Shown here piece by piece: positions 12,646-24,824 of a DNA stretch of 64,000 nucleotides (positions are counted from its first letter, which is position 1; the number at the start of each line of letters is the position of its first letter). The stretch comes from Scedosporium boydii (Eukaryota; Ascomycota; Sordariomycetes; Microascales; Microascaceae): contig NJFT01000044.1 of the NCBI GenBank assembly GCA_002221725.1, positions 1 through 64,000 on the forward strand, in the 5' to 3' direction. Below the pieces are notes generated by a model. It was not told the DNA's origin, did not search any database, and saw nothing but the letters and a program-made list of their open reading frames with translations. The position numbers and the translations under genes were made by a program.

Positions 12646-13278
12646 CTAGCAACAGCAATCTAGACATTCGAGACAGCATTCGCAAGTCTCACCACAGAGC
12701 CAGCAGCAGCACATCGCGGCGATACTAGATGACGGGCGAGGTTGTCAGCATTTGGTCGGGTTTCGCTCGAGTAGAAATCGCTTGTCGCGCGATGGAAGGC
12801 GGGGTGGGAAGGCATTAATTCTGGCTTCGCGAAAAGAAGAGATGACGTACCAAGTGTAGAGACAGCCGTGGCTCTTTTCCTGGGGAGGAGGAGCCTGCTG
12901 GTATTGCATCTAGAACGGAGAGAGAAAGAGTTAGGCTTGAAAAATCCCGAAAGAGACGAGAGAGACAGTGCCAGCTTTCGAAGCTGGATACTCACAGGCT
13001 GAGGAGGAGGATAGCCCTGAGGAGGATAGCCACCTTGCGGGGGAGGGTAGCCGCCCTGAGGAGGAGGATAGTAACTGCAACGCGAAAACGAAAATCAATT
13101 GTTAGTTGAGCTTCTTGATTAATGATCTTGGTTACTTGGCGGAGGTGTCGCGTTGGGGGTCCGGTGCGATAGCATCGAAGGGCCTTCGGAGAACCTCAGG
13201 GCCAGTGGAACTTCACCGAGGAGGACCAATATCGACAGGATGAAAAAAAGAAAAAAAAACTAACCCTTGCTGAGACAT
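12646..13278 (-). CDS. Tiny CYSTM-type Cys-rich, Pro/Gln/Tyr-rich protein
   Basis: Four short exons (13278-13265, 13074-12996, 12909-12851, 12724-12646) give 76 residues. The first exon is only 14 nt. The N-terminal half is a repeat of GGYPPPQ units. The C-terminal half is CLYTCIAAMCCCWLCG then ETCECCLECLDCCC, with 13 cysteines in the last 31 residues. This is the layout of CYSTM proteins: a disordered Gly/Pro/Tyr/Gln head and a cysteine-rich C-terminal module thought to be membrane-associated and linked to stress resistance across eukaryotes. All four exons are too short to be seen as single ORFs, yet every junction keeps phase and the stop follows the final Cys. A long pyrimidine tract (on its coding strand) lies about 210-245 bp upstream. 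Confidence 0.85.
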
Positions 13279-16200
13279 TTCGATTGTAAATCGTAAGGCG
13301 AGGTTATTGGGAGGAAAGGGAGTTGTCTGGGATGGACTCGGCGAGAGTCAAGCTGGAGGTGGGAGGATGTGGGAGGAAGTGTGAAGTGGGAAGGAAAGTG
13401 GGTAATAAGGTCGAGACTTGGAAAGAGAAAAACCACGGTAGAGACGAAAATAGAACCAGGTAAACTGGGAGGGAAAACTGGAACGGTTTGAAAAAGAGAG
13501 AGGGAGAAAGAGAGAAAGAGGAAATTCGGTGACTCGGCTTATTTGGGTTTATCGTTTATCCTCACAAACAAAAGACAAGACACGAGGAAGGAGCAAGGCG
13601 CAGGGCAGCCAAGAACGAAACATGTACGAAGTACGTTGAGACGGATGTGGACGGATGCGAACGGATGGAATCACTCCAGACGCCAAGGACAAGGTCCAAT
13701 TTCTACCAAGTACACCGCAGTGACTGCACTACACTACATAGACATCCACGTCTGCATTTGAAAACACAGCGAACAATTTCAGGCGAATGTCCGCCAAGAC
13801 TGACTAGAGAGTTGGCCGAAGTCGTGGATTGGCAGCGCTTGACGAAAATAGGAGCAGAGCCGAGGCGTCGTGGGATGAATCGTCAGCAATGGGGCTCTTT
13901 CACATTTTGTTGTTGATACTGAGCCAGGTGAGTACGGAGTATCGGTCATTAGGCTTTGCACCGTTTGTTGACTTTTGAACTACTTCGTACATTGCCAGCG
14001 TGCGCAATAAAGAACGGCTCTCCGGCTCGAGATGGAGGCTCTCTTTGCGACTCTGGGAGGCATCCAACCAACCAATATCGATTCACAGCGTGCAAGTAAT
14101 ATTTGGTGGATGTCTTCCATCTGGAATGAATTCAATGTTCAATGTTCCATCCACTCATTCTCGCTCCAATCTTCTTCGGTGCTTTTTGCTTGAGCTGGGG
14201 CCCCGACGCGCGTCCTCCCCCACTATTTGCCCACTGCATCGGGCCAGGGTCTCTTGATCTGCCCCATAAGGCCGCTAGTTGTAACCAAGGCAGGCCCGTT
14301 TGAGAAAGCAAACCTTGAGTCCTTCCTCTCCAAGCCACCCTTGAATCTTGATACGCGAGCGTGGGTGCCAATGCATAGCTGCATCCTACTAAACATCATT
14401 GATCCTTCAGCCGCCCCTTCGTAACTGTTGGGGGCTGCTCCGTGGCCTGCGCCTGGCCTGGCCGCGTAGCATGGCTGACATCGCATCGTCTTGAGGGGCA
14501 GAGGGTCACACCAACTCATCAATTCGTCCGACCCATCCCCAGTCCGTGCCGCCCCTGGAAACACTGCACCCATGTTCCCTATCAGCCCAATCAGCAGCCA
14601 ACCGGTTCACCGTGATAACTCCAGTGAGCAACCCCCTGCCGGTTTGCCAAGCCCCTCGCGTCAGGACGATCAGAGGCCCCCAGCCAGTCTCCAGTGACAG
14701 CTGGCTAGACTCCTTGCGGCACCGTCCGTCCGGTCGCCACGAACTCTGAGTGGCTCCTCTGTGCCCTTCTGCACCTGGTCGGGTATCCCCTAGCTTGGGT
14801 TGGTTTGACGTAACCTCGAAATCTCCAAGAACCTTGCCGTTTGATCCGAGCTTGGCTAGCTTTTTTGGGGAATTATATCCCATGTTCAAGCAGGGGGTTT
14901 CTTGGTATGGATCAATTGATATTATTAGCACTTGTAGCTTACTGGGATGGCAGTGTGCGAATGCTACTCTGGAAAGGAACATAGCGTGCAGTCTCTCATC
15001 GACGGATCGAAATGCCAGTGCAGATCGTCATTGGGGCTTTTCCCCCCGTAGGACATGAGCCCCAATCGTCCATCAATGAACGGCGTAAATCCGAAGACCG
15101 TCAGCAAACGACGTGTACACTCCTATTTCGGAAACTGACAAAAAACCCTTAAGCCTTCACGCTCGAACTGCGTCATACGAAGTATTGAGTAAAGCAACCA
15201 CTATTAGACCAGCCCTACCTCGGCACTTGGACCCATCCCGTCCTCTCGAACACGAAACTTACCCAACCCAACATTGGCGCCAGATTCAATCGAGAATGGG
15301 CCGAGAAACATATCCAGCATCCTAGACCCATCCGCCCCTCCAACGGGCCAACGGGGCTCATCCGGCACGCCCCCCGTCTTCGCGACCTAGGCTCAAAGGC
15401 CTTCTTGCTGTTCGCCGAAGAGTGCAGCTCTTGGCGAGATTGCAAACGAGCCGCTTGATATCCTCGGTCTGACTAATCCCGTCCCCATTCATGTGAAGCC
15501 AACGACGACATCTCGAACAGCAATCTTGAGAAGAACATCTCACAGAAAGAGCCGACGTAGTGCGTCGAGAAGGGCGTTTAAAACGGGAGAAAGAAAGAAA
15601 AGAATGGAAAAGTCGACAGATTTTTCATCATACATGCAAGATTCCTTTCCTTCCTGTGTTCGAGTGGGTGAGAAAATATAACACAAAACATAAAAATATA
15701 AAATAGTTCGGAGCATCGCCGGTGAGGATCGTTACTCCCAAGCCACGCTCATTACTGTGGGTATTGAGCGCTCCAAAGTCTGATACTGCTAGGCCATCTC
15801 TCAACGGTAGCATTTCTGCTCGAGCTGCCCGGTTGGAAAGTCTTGCTGAATTATCCCTTATGAGGCTGCTACGCTCATTTTGGTGTGGCGGGTGGTGGAA
15901 GGAGCTGTCGACCGCATTGACCTTTCCCATCGTACTTTCCAGTCTTGCCCCATCACGTCCACTTTGACCGAGATTGAAAACGTCTCAATCATCGAGCCTG
16001 GAAGCACACTCCAAGAAGAACGAGTTAAAACCCTCTTAATACCGAGTTGAATTTTGAAGTACACAAGCCGGATTGTATTTTTGAACTTAGCTCTGCAGGC
16101 GTGTGCGTGTGCGCGAGGGTGCTGCCAGGCAAGTGGGACCTGGTTGTGTTCGTTCCGTTTCCCAGGTCTAGTTCGATTGGCAAATACCCCAATCCGCCAT

Positions 16201-16597
16201 TGCCATGAGGTTTATGCTTAAAACCGAGATCTAGAAACCGCCGCACTTGGACCGCGGGATTCACGTCCTCCCGTATTGAAACAGCTTTGACCAACGCCAT
16301 TTATGGCAACATGAAAGGCGCAATCACCGCAGCACTACTGAGAGTCAACAAGTCCAACTCCACCCCTGTCAAATGCCATGTTCGACGGGCCGAGGGAGGC
16401 TCATAAATATAACGCTCAAGATATCTCAATATTTACAAGACAAAATAAGCTGCTCTCCTCCTGTTATCCTAAATACAAGTTTTCTCCACCGCATATACGC
16501 AACGTCACATTTCATAAATTCCTCTCGTTACTCGTTCATGTGCATGGCCGAAGAACGCCGAATAGGGCAAACAGACAGGTTATCTCTGCATGGCCGT
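13279..16597. other. Long gene-poor region (3.3 kb)
   Basis: Only overlapping short ORFs without domains appear, the longest about 158 codons at 14506-14982 (-). The segment 13279-13540 is the promoter and leader of the CYSTM gene. I could not build a spliced gene from the rest. Confidence 0.4.
13486..13522 (-). promoter_or_regulatory. Pyrimidine-rich tract upstream of the CYSTM gene
   Basis: On the minus strand the sequence is an almost uninterrupted run of C and T, ending about 210 bp before the ATG at 13278. CT-rich boxes near transcription starts are common in promoters of highly expressed fungal genes. Confidence 0.4.
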
Positions 16598-17389
16598 TCA
16601 AGGAGGGGTCTCAACAGTGATGTGAGAGCTGCCAGCGCTCCTGTAAGCCTCAGTAGCGAGGACCATGTAGTCATGAGTGCCGAGGGGCATGCCGGCCTTC
16701 TCCCAAGCATCGAAGAAGATACCAGTGTCAACCGTGCCGCCGGTGCGCTTCTCGGTGCGAATGGCCCAGTACTGATTGAATGTGGAGGTTCCCTCGATGG
16801 AAGGCTGCTGCACGCGCGTGCTCTGGAAAAGGTTGTACGTGCCTTCCGACGTCTGGACTGTGCCCTTGGGCGTGGCGGAGCTTCCGGGGTTGTACTCGCC
16901 GAAGTTTTCGATGATGTAGTACTCGACCAAGGGATTACGGGTCCAGCCGTAGACGGTGAGGTACTAGGCGAAGAGGGGATAGGGTCAGCATTTGTGCTGG
17001 AACAAATCACATTCCCCCTATAAAACACTCCCTTTTTTCTTCTTCTTCTACTTTTTCAACCATCTAGAGGGACTTACAGAGTTGCCGTTGTTGACCGGAG
17101 TCCAGGTTCCCGAGTAGGTAATGTTCTTAGCCGACCCGGGCTTCCAACCCTTTCCACCGACTAAGTTACCGCCGGACTGCCACTGGACGCTGTAAGAGCC
17201 GCCCGCAAGGTTGGTGTAGGTGACGGGGGAAGCGCCGTCGGACCACCAAGAGTAGTAGTAACCGTCGTGGGTACCGACCGAGTTGGGAGTGACGCCCTGC
17301 CTCCTCATGAGATCGAAGGGCGAGGCGGCCGGCGAAGCGATGGCGCCGGTGATGGCCAAGGCGACCGTGGCGAGAGTAGGGTAGAACAT
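16598..17389 (-). CDS. Secreted endo-1,4-beta-xylanase, GH11
   Basis: Two exons (17389-17078, 16963-16598) give 225 residues. A signal peptide ([19 protein letters not shown]) and a short propeptide ending in Arg-Arg precede the single GH11 beta-jelly-roll domain. Family motifs are present: [29 protein letters not shown] with the nucleophile Glu at about 118, and [11 protein letters not shown] with the acid/base Glu at about 209. No carbohydrate-binding module is attached, and the length is typical of the family. GH11 enzymes cut internal beta-1,4 bonds of xylan outside the cell. Upstream are a TATA-like element, two CreA-type motifs and one XlnR-like motif (separate entries), consistent with carbon-source control. 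Confidence 0.95.
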
Positions 17390-17525
17390 GTTGGGATGTC
17401 TATGTGTATGGGAGGGTCGTATGTATGCCTACGGGAGACAAAAGACACGGCTTTGGGTAAGAGAAGATGGGGAGTTCTTAGTGAACGCAAGAAAGAGATG
17501 GGCTCTTCCTGGTTGCGGCGGAGGA

Positions 17526-17533
17526 TTTATATA
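17526..17533 (-). promoter_or_regulatory. TATA-like element of the xylanase gene
   Basis: On the minus strand this reads TATATAAA, about 140 bp before the xylanase start codon. It is the clearest TATA-like box in the promoter. Confidence 0.5.
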
Positions 17534-17618
17534 CCTTTCTCAGTTTGCCTATTTTCTTTTTTTTTCGACTCCACTTACAGCTCCAAGGGTTTTGATATAG
17601 TACTCCGGCTCATTCTAT

Positions 17619-17703
17619 CCCCACCTCGTTCTCGTCCGGTTACATTGTAGCCCCGGCTGGCCCTTGCGAGTCATTGATATACATCCACGTCCGGTAACCC
17701 CAC
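17619..17703 (-). promoter_or_regulatory. Two CreA-type motifs (GTGGGG) in the xylanase promoter
   Basis: CCCCAC occurs on the plus strand at 17619-17624 and 17698-17703, which is GTGGGG on the gene's strand. That fits the carbon-catabolite repressor consensus SYGGRG. The motif is short and common, so binding is not proven. Confidence 0.35.
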
Positions 17704-20398
17704 ACGGTTGGACCATCTCCCGCCCCTTCTAGACTATAGGATGCCTGCACAGAAAGTCTTCGATTCGACGCCACTCCGGGAGAAATGGAGGGGGCGGAAG
17801 AATCAAGACAAACCGCCCTCCTCCACCAGCGTGATAGAAGGCCCACCGAGGGAGATGTTGCATGATGTGGAGGGCGGCATTTCTCCCGGCTGAGTCCTAA
17901 TCCCTCCCATAATGTTAGCCTACGTTCTCGGCTCCTCGGGAGATAAACAGCGCCAAGAGCAATACCAAGGATGAAACAACGTCCAGAAGACGACCGTTTT
18001 CCGTGATGTTGGGGTGGGTTCTGCGTCCTGGAAGAATTGACTCGGAAGGAATTCCCCATCAAGCGGGAGAACTCCAAAGTTGGGGGGTGTGCGGAGAATT
18101 TATTAAACGTGAACCAGGTTCTTAGATTGGGTCTTTTGATTTTTGCCGGAGCCTTCGTGGCCTCTCGTGCTGGGCCCCGTCAGCCACCGGATGCAAGCAC
18201 GGAATTGATACAAATAGGGTCGGGGGACTCTATTCCTGTAGGAGTACATGAGCATGTCAAGATGGTGGGCGAGGCATTGGTGAGCGAGACAAAGAAACAG
18301 AAAATGAGAGATATCTGACATTGGTCGAAGATATTCGTTTAACACCTTCTCAAACCGCTCATCGCTCTATTTCTTCCTATACATGGCATATGCGAAGATA
18401 AAAATCCTCAAATCCTTGATCCTCGATATATCCGCTATGTGATACGGGTAAAAAGAACGTCTGATATACTCTTTAAATACTGCATTTGGATTTATCCAAG
18501 TCCCCGTCTAAGGTGCCAAGCATGGAAAATAGGAGAAAAAGTCGTCGTCATCTTATGTTTATGGACCTAGATATATCATATCATTGACCGTCACGCTGGG
18601 GCTTCCATTGCTTCTCCTTTGATCCTAGTTCTCTTAATCAAGACTCGATCAACCACGTCCATGCAAAGAATGAAGTCCATTCGAGCACGGAAAAGAATCG
18701 GTCTCCTTCACTACTAAGACCGCATTTTCCCCCGCAGCATCAACTCGAACAGACGACTTGTTAAAGGGGGTGGAACTGCTAATATCAAAACATTTTCTTT
18801 TGCAGGGATCATCGATATGGAAGAAATCGAGGATGGTGAGCCCAGCCCACCACACCGACCATGTTGGCGTATCAAGGCATCATCCCAAGTTGGAGAAATC
18901 CTCTACCCCACCCTACCTCGAAATTGCGATGGAGTCATCGTTAGATAGGCTGGCTCTCCCTCGATATCAACATGAGATTAGCCTTCCAAGGAGCGAAATG
19001 AGAGGATCAGTCCTGATTCGACATTCAGCATCGTATATCAGGCCTGTCCTAACAGCACTTCTATTTGTGTAGGCCATTAATAGCTGCCTTTTGTAGGCCG
19101 TTTTCTATACATGGATGTAACCACGACCGGGATTGGGGAACAAGAAATATCAAATCTAAGATCGACAAAGAATAGCCTATGTACCTACCGTTTGACGTTT
19201 CCCCAGAACCAGGGACGAGGGAAGCTGTCATCTGTTCATGTTTTATTTCTGCTTAATATCCCCGGTTGACCGTGAATCCTTGTTTCTCGGTCCGCGAGCG
19301 TCAGGAAGTGTGCGGACTCTATCGAGGTGTTTAGAACATAAACGAGGGCAACGATGGACCTGGATACATCATCTTCGGGAAGAGATTTAAAAATCTCAAG
19401 TGAAGCATGTTCTCCAGGGTTCTCAACACAGCGCCAACGATCAAACTCAACTCCCTCTCCCATTTCTCTCTTGCTATAAGACTAGTTCTATATTACACTC
19501 TTCGTTTCCATCAATCTGACTTTAGTTTAGAGTTCTTACCATCCCAGGTTCCAAAAGTCGTAATCACTGCAGCGTTGAAGCTGGGATATCTAATCCTAGG
19601 AACACCTAATGACGGTCGCTTGTCCCTCACCATCCGACTTTCACCTCCAAGCTGAGATGCTTCTTCCTGGCCCCATCAACGATAATATTATCGGGAAGCC
19701 CGAGTGACGTTGGTTGGCCAGCTGAGTCATCTCGCAAGTTTCAACTTGAGTTAGTTTTAATATCTATCCGCATGTCTTTAATGAATCCTCCCCGCACAAT
19801 CATACTTAGCCGGCAGGATGTGCCTCCAATTGCCGGTGCTCTGCACGTGAATTCAAGAATTCCTGAGCCGGCGAGGGCGTTAAGGGGCTGTTCATGGCCG
19901 ATATAGGGCCCTTCATCCAGAGGGCTTGGCTGGGATCTCCAGCGGCGGCTGACGATGTATTGCTCGATTTCTCGTTGTTCCCAAAGTTCATCACGATACT
20001 TTCCGTTTAGAAACCGCCACGCAAAAACGGGATTCACTTTTGACTTTCTCCAGCGACTTGTATTTAGCCTCTGCTGGAATATCGGGTTAACAACTCTGTC
20101 CCAGGAACTCTAATCTGGTATCTTATATCCTCTTACACACGCTGGACCAAGGTGTGGAATCCTGTTAATATCACTAAAGGCGTATTTATAGTTCACTTTA
20201 CAACCAATGATATGTACAGAGGCATTATACCGCCTGTCGGTCGAGAGCCATCGGAGAATGAGGGTGTAGATCGTCGGGCAGACCCGCTACTAGCCATTCG
20301 GGTTTGTAGAGTGCTTCATATGAATAGGCCAACCCTGTGTATTTCAAAGGAAAATAAAATCAACGTCCTTGACTTGATTTACTGTTTCGAGAACATCC
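17704..20398. other. Gene-poor region between xylanase and second F-box-like gene
   Basis: About 2.7 kb beyond the promoter motifs. ORFs of 60-145 codons on both strands show no domains or coherent splice joins. A 98-codon minus-strand ORF at 19741-20037 is the most protein-like but has no recognised family, so I do not call it a gene. Confidence 0.35.
17915..17920 (-). promoter_or_regulatory. XlnR-like motif (GGCTAA)
   Basis: GGCTAA on the minus strand, about 525 bp upstream of the xylanase ATG, matches the GGCTAR core bound by the xylanolytic activator XlnR in aspergilli. One short match at this distance is weak evidence. Confidence 0.3.
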
Positions 20399-22073
20399 CT
20401 ACGTCTGCTCAGTATCCCCCAGACCCTTGTCAAGACTCTGTCTTTCGCGGTCCTCCCACACCTCTTTCAAGAACGAGATGTCCTCTTCAGATAGTCCATC
20501 AACCCTACTAAAATCCCGATCCCTCCAATACCCACGACCACCTAAGCGCAGAATATCGCGTCTCTCCTGGAGAGTATCGTGGACAAGCTGAAGCCTGCGG
20601 TGATAATCCGAGGTAAAATGAGGGACAAGTGGAGCCTTCGCTGTTATAATCTTTTCATGCACTACACTGGTCTCGAGCCCTTCGTAGTCCCACATGACGT
20701 AGCCGAATCCTTGATACTTATGGTCGTACACATGCCTTACTATGCCTGTACCTGGATTGGCGTGGAGACGCCCTCGGTGCCAGATGTCAAATGCTCTTGA
20801 GCCAACTCTGTCATCGAAGTCGTCTCTCGGAAATTCTACGCCGCTGAAGTCTTCCAACAGAGGTTCCTCATTCTCGGCGGTGGGTTGATCGTCAGTAGGC
20901 GACTGGTGAGGTGCGTAATAGGAGAGAGGAGGAGCAGAGGACATGAATGTCATGCATCTTCCCCATTTCATCGTGGTCGCTGCCGGAGAGGAATCTGGTT
21001 GTATGAGAGTTTTCCACTCGCTGTAAGACTGCGTTTCGCACAACTTTACGAGGAAGGGTAGGTCTGTGCCGCGTTTCTATGGAGTCTTTAGTATGTTGGG
21101 AACATGCGAAAATGGGTGGTGGGGATCGTAATAGGCGTATTCGAGCGCGGGGACATACAAGATCCGGAAAGTCGTTGACTCCTGCAGGACCAGGAATCCA
21201 GTCGAAGCAGCCTGCCCAATTTATGTCGTAAGTTGCCATCTCCATAAATGCTAATTGGAACAAAGTAAGTATGATTTATCACGCAGTTCAGAGAAAATCC
21301 CAAGAGTGGACGGCGCGTAGGTATCAACTAGGTGTTGTGGAGTGGTTTAGCTTACCGTTGTGCGTCTTTACCTCTATAAAGTAGAAGAAATGGCTCAGCT
21401 GCTTGTTTACCCAAGACGAATGAGTCGCAAAGAAAGCATCGATTGGCTCTTCAAACGCCGCTTCGTGGGGGGTTTGGTTATCACAAACGTTCCACAAGAT
21501 TTGGTATCGGAAAATGGCACGGTAAATCCGCTTCTCTTCGTTGGTGGACAGTGTTCCGCTATGCTTGATCCCTGTCCTATCCTCTAGTTCTCGGAGGGTT
21601 TCCGTGGTGTAAAGCTTGCAGAGAGTCTGAGCTGCTGTCCAGTTCTTGATGATGATAGAGACATCGGAGTGGGAGAGATTCGAGAGACGGCGTGTCACTT
21701 CGGTGCTGGATATTCCTTTTCGGTATTGCCCCAGAAATGCTGTGACTCCATCGGCATTATGGGGCTTGATTTTGGAGGAATAAAGAAGTAGCAGGGCGTA
21801 TGGCAACAATCTCGGTGGAATTATATTCTTGATAAGGCCCGATATGATTGATTTCTGGTGCTGCTTGAAAGCTTCGTAGAGTACTCGATGAGACAGAATG
21901 GCGGAGAGGATGTCAGGGGGACTGTCTAATAAGGAGAGAATCGAAGCCACGATATGTAATGGAAGGGTTTCAAGGAGAGAGACATTTCCATCCTTCGTTG
22001 TTGTGTTCTGAGATGGATCCATGATCGAAGCAGAATCTTGAGAATCCGAAGCCACAAACTTGCGAGAATCCAT
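20399..22073 (-). CDS. F-box-like protein, fungal type
   Basis: Three exons (22073-21356, 21250-21159, 21076-20399) give 495 residues. Residues about 31-70 (SLLETLPLHIVASILSLLDSPPDILSAIL) resemble an F-box. A helical region follows with no recognised repeats. The C-terminal third contains YWRDRDFSRVDGLSEEDISFLKEVWED, whose end parallels the SEVWED end of the F-box protein at 10161-11877. All three exons join in phase on canonical sites (GTAAGC..TAG, GTATGT..TAG). If the F-box is real the protein would act as a Skp1-binding ubiquitin-ligase adaptor. The substrate is unknown. Confidence 0.72.
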
Positions 22074-22589
22074 CTTCGTTGGATTTGGGGGTCCTAATGT
22101 TGGACAGGCCGAAGATATCGCCTGTGAATTCTGGAGGACTCCAAGATTGAGGCTGAACGATGCCTAGATTTCTAGTTGGTGCCAAGAGCCGCCAAGACAA
22201 GCTTTAAAAGCATAATGTTGCAAGCTGAATCAAACGACGTAATTTCAGCGCATTGATAGCCCTCTTTGGAACCCGGCTCTTTGCTATGAATAGCATCACC
22301 ACCCACTGACTGCCCTGGTTGGCACGCTCCCTCCCGCGGACCAACCCTTTTTCCAAATAGGGTCAGAGAAAATTATAAGCTTAAAACTGAAAATGGCAAT
22401 CCTCGACAGCGAAGTGCGATGTTTTGCATCCTTGGGAATCTCTCTGAATATTACATGCAATTTTGATCTATGGTAGTACATGAAAGATCTCTTGACCCTT
22501 GTTTCTTCTGTTCTATAATTTTCTTCTTTGTTTTCTCCTCTTTTGCCCTTCCTTTGTCCACTTCCGATTCCCGGTCCCGTTTCCCCTGT
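22074..22589. other. Intergenic region, F-box-like gene / cytochrome b5 reductase
   Basis: About 515 bp holding the promoter of the F-box-like gene and the 3' end of the reductase. A T-rich stretch around 22495-22540 suits the reductase 3' UTR. No gene was seen. Confidence 0.5.
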
Positions 22590-23670
22590 CTAAAATTTAT
22601 AGATCTGTTGGCGAGAATATCCCAACTCCTCCAAAATTCCCTTCTTTCCCCACATGCCTTTGGTCCCCATCAACGACGCCTCCATAGCGGGCGGTCCGCA
22701 AACGAAAACCTTTCCGTTGCCCACCAGCTCCTCCTTCAGAAGCTCCTTCGTCACGCGGCCTTGCCTGAACGGCGAGTTCTCGGAAGGTTTCGAAATGGTG
22801 TACACGACCTTGAAGCGATCAGGGAATCGACGCTCAAAGGAATCAAGCTCATCCTTCAGGAGGACATCCTGGTCGGTGTTGACGCCGAAGATGAGCTTCA
22901 CTTTGGTTTTCTCCTCCTCGTTGTTCAGGATACCTTGCAGCAGCTGGTAGATGGGCGTGATGCCGGCACCGCCAGCGATTAGGTTGACTTGGTCGCACTC
23001 GTTGACTCTCCAGGAATATCCGCGCATGGGGCCTGCGACAGATAGAAAATCGCCGGGTTTAAGCGAGTGCATGTGGCCGCTGGCTCTTCCGTTGGGATAC
23101 TTCTTCACGAGAAACTCGATGTGGCCCGTATCATCTGTACGTATTTATTAGTTTTCAGCACTCTACGTACTATGATTCACAGGTTTTAACTTACCTTGGC
23201 GGTTAATTGGCGTATAGGGTCTGATGACGGGGAATATGCTTCCTGCTGGCTTGTGGAAAGTAAGGATGAAGGCTGGAAAGGGTATGGTGTCAGCAACGTT
23301 GCATCCCATCAATTCAGCTCCATGGTAAATCACAGGCCTCGTCTAGGTATATATGCTTACAAGTCAAGGGCAACCGAGCTAATGAACTCGACTCAGGGAG
23401 TTCGAAGAGCAGGCGCTTGGTGTTGTGGTTCACCACCTGGACGCTCTGCAACCGAAGGGTGGTGAATCCAAGACGTCCAAAGGGTCCCGCCATGGATTTC
23501 TGCTCTCCCCGATGCTCCAGGGGACAGATCTTGCGAGGGCTTTCAGCGTGGGCGTCGGAAGTGAAAACGCGTCGGAAGGAGTAGAAGCCGGCGGCGCCGA
23601 CGACAGCTGCAGTTACGAGGGTGGCGGGCGTGATTCGTCTCTCTCTTAAGAAACAGCGCGGAAAAGACAT
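22590..23670 (-). CDS. NADH-cytochrome b5 reductase, MCR1-like
   Basis: Three exons (23670-23361, 23272-23195, 23134-22590) give 310 residues. A basic, hydrophobic N-terminus (ITPATLVTAAVVGAAGFYSF) looks like a mitochondrial or membrane anchor. The FAD domain contains RPYTPIN (completed by exon 2) and the turn GPMRGYSW. The NADH domain contains AGGAGITPIYQLL and CGPPAME. The end, GYSRQQIYKF, is close to the typical MCR1 C-terminus. The enzyme passes electrons from NADH through FAD to cytochrome b5, supporting sterol and fatty-acid modification or mitochondrial redox. It may be a paralogue rather than the main mcr1, since conserved loop residues such as GPMRGYSW differ somewhat from the common GPIPKY form. 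Confidence 0.9.
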
Positions 23671-24824
23671 GATCTGGTGATAACTGGAGACTGTGTCGTA
23701 AGATGTGTCGCAGTCGACAAAGTGTTGGTTGACTGTATTGCTTTTCGAGCTGGGCGGGCAATTGTTCTTCAATTATTATGTCTGAAGAATAAAGTGGTAT
23801 GAAGTCGGGTAAAAGAAACTAAGCCCTACGAGCGAAGAGGAGCCGAATATATATACATCTCAGACCGCAGAACGAGAGAGAAGTCAGGAGAGCTGGTCAA
23901 GATGGTGTTCGAAAATGAGACAAGGATACGAGCTCTGATTGGCGGGTTTTGTCGGATTTTGAGGCATCGGCTTTTGAGCCGGAACCTGGAACCCTCCTTC
24001 CTTGGATTGGCGCCGGGTGATCATGTCCGATCGGGGTTTGCCTATGACGCGTAATGGGTCGATTCGGCGACGACCAACGCGAAGTATCCGAGACACCTTG
24101 ACGTGTCGCCCATGAATCCCGCGCGTGAGGTCTGATAACAATCCGGGGGATCGGGTAACCTTCAGGACCGACCCCGACTCGGCCACGCGTGCCGATCTGC
24201 ATGACGAGAAGGAGGATGAGAAAATGTACTTCGAATTTTACTATTGGCCAATTTTAGATTGAGTTTAAAGTAGTAATGCGTGCTAAAGTTTTCTGTGCCC
24301 CTGCCTTTGTCGGGAGTCGGGATTTAACCTCTTGTGGCGTAGTTTAAGATCGATTCATTTTGTCCGAACTGGGACCCTCGCACACCCATTCCTCGTACTG
24401 GTCAGCCTCCTTTGGGTCCATCCAAGCATATTCAAGATTTCTATGGAGCTAATGACATACGAAAATTGACAAGATTTGCGTGATTTGGTAGTTTATTTTT
24501 CTAAATCCGAGATGAGTAGAAGGCTTGGGGGTAGTAAAGATCCGAATGGACGCTTTCATTCTTTCCCCTTCTGATCAGCCATTGAAACGAGGAAATTTCC
24601 ACCAGAAGGTGTGGCGTGCTGGTAATTCGAGACGACTCCGTATGGTTGCGCACAGCCGTGGTATGCCTTCTGACTTGGTTACTTTACCGAGGCCGGCTTA
24701 GAGCGCCCCTTAACAGCGGAGCAACTCTGGCCCATCTCAGGAGGAATGCACCACCTCGCCCACACACCTACAACCGCAATTAAGGGATCTGCGAGCTAAG
24801 CTAGCTGGGTAAAGCCTTCCTCCT
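23671..24824. other. Promoter region of the reductase and flank
   Basis: A TATATATA-like stretch at 23850-23857 lies about 180 bp upstream of the reductase ATG. Two overlapping minus-strand ORFs near 23884-24202 have no domains. No gene is supported. Confidence 0.4.

Noticed and set aside
14506..14982. 158-codon minus-strand ORF
   Set aside because: The composition looks random, with no domain, and other ORFs overlap it in both directions. Not enough to call a gene.
17640..18077. 145-codon minus-strand ORF upstream of the xylanase
   Set aside because: It lies in the promoter region of the xylanase and has no recognisable features.
19741..20037. 98-codon minus-strand ORF downstream of the second F-box-like gene
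   Set aside because: It reads somewhat like protein but no family, promoter or exon partner was found.
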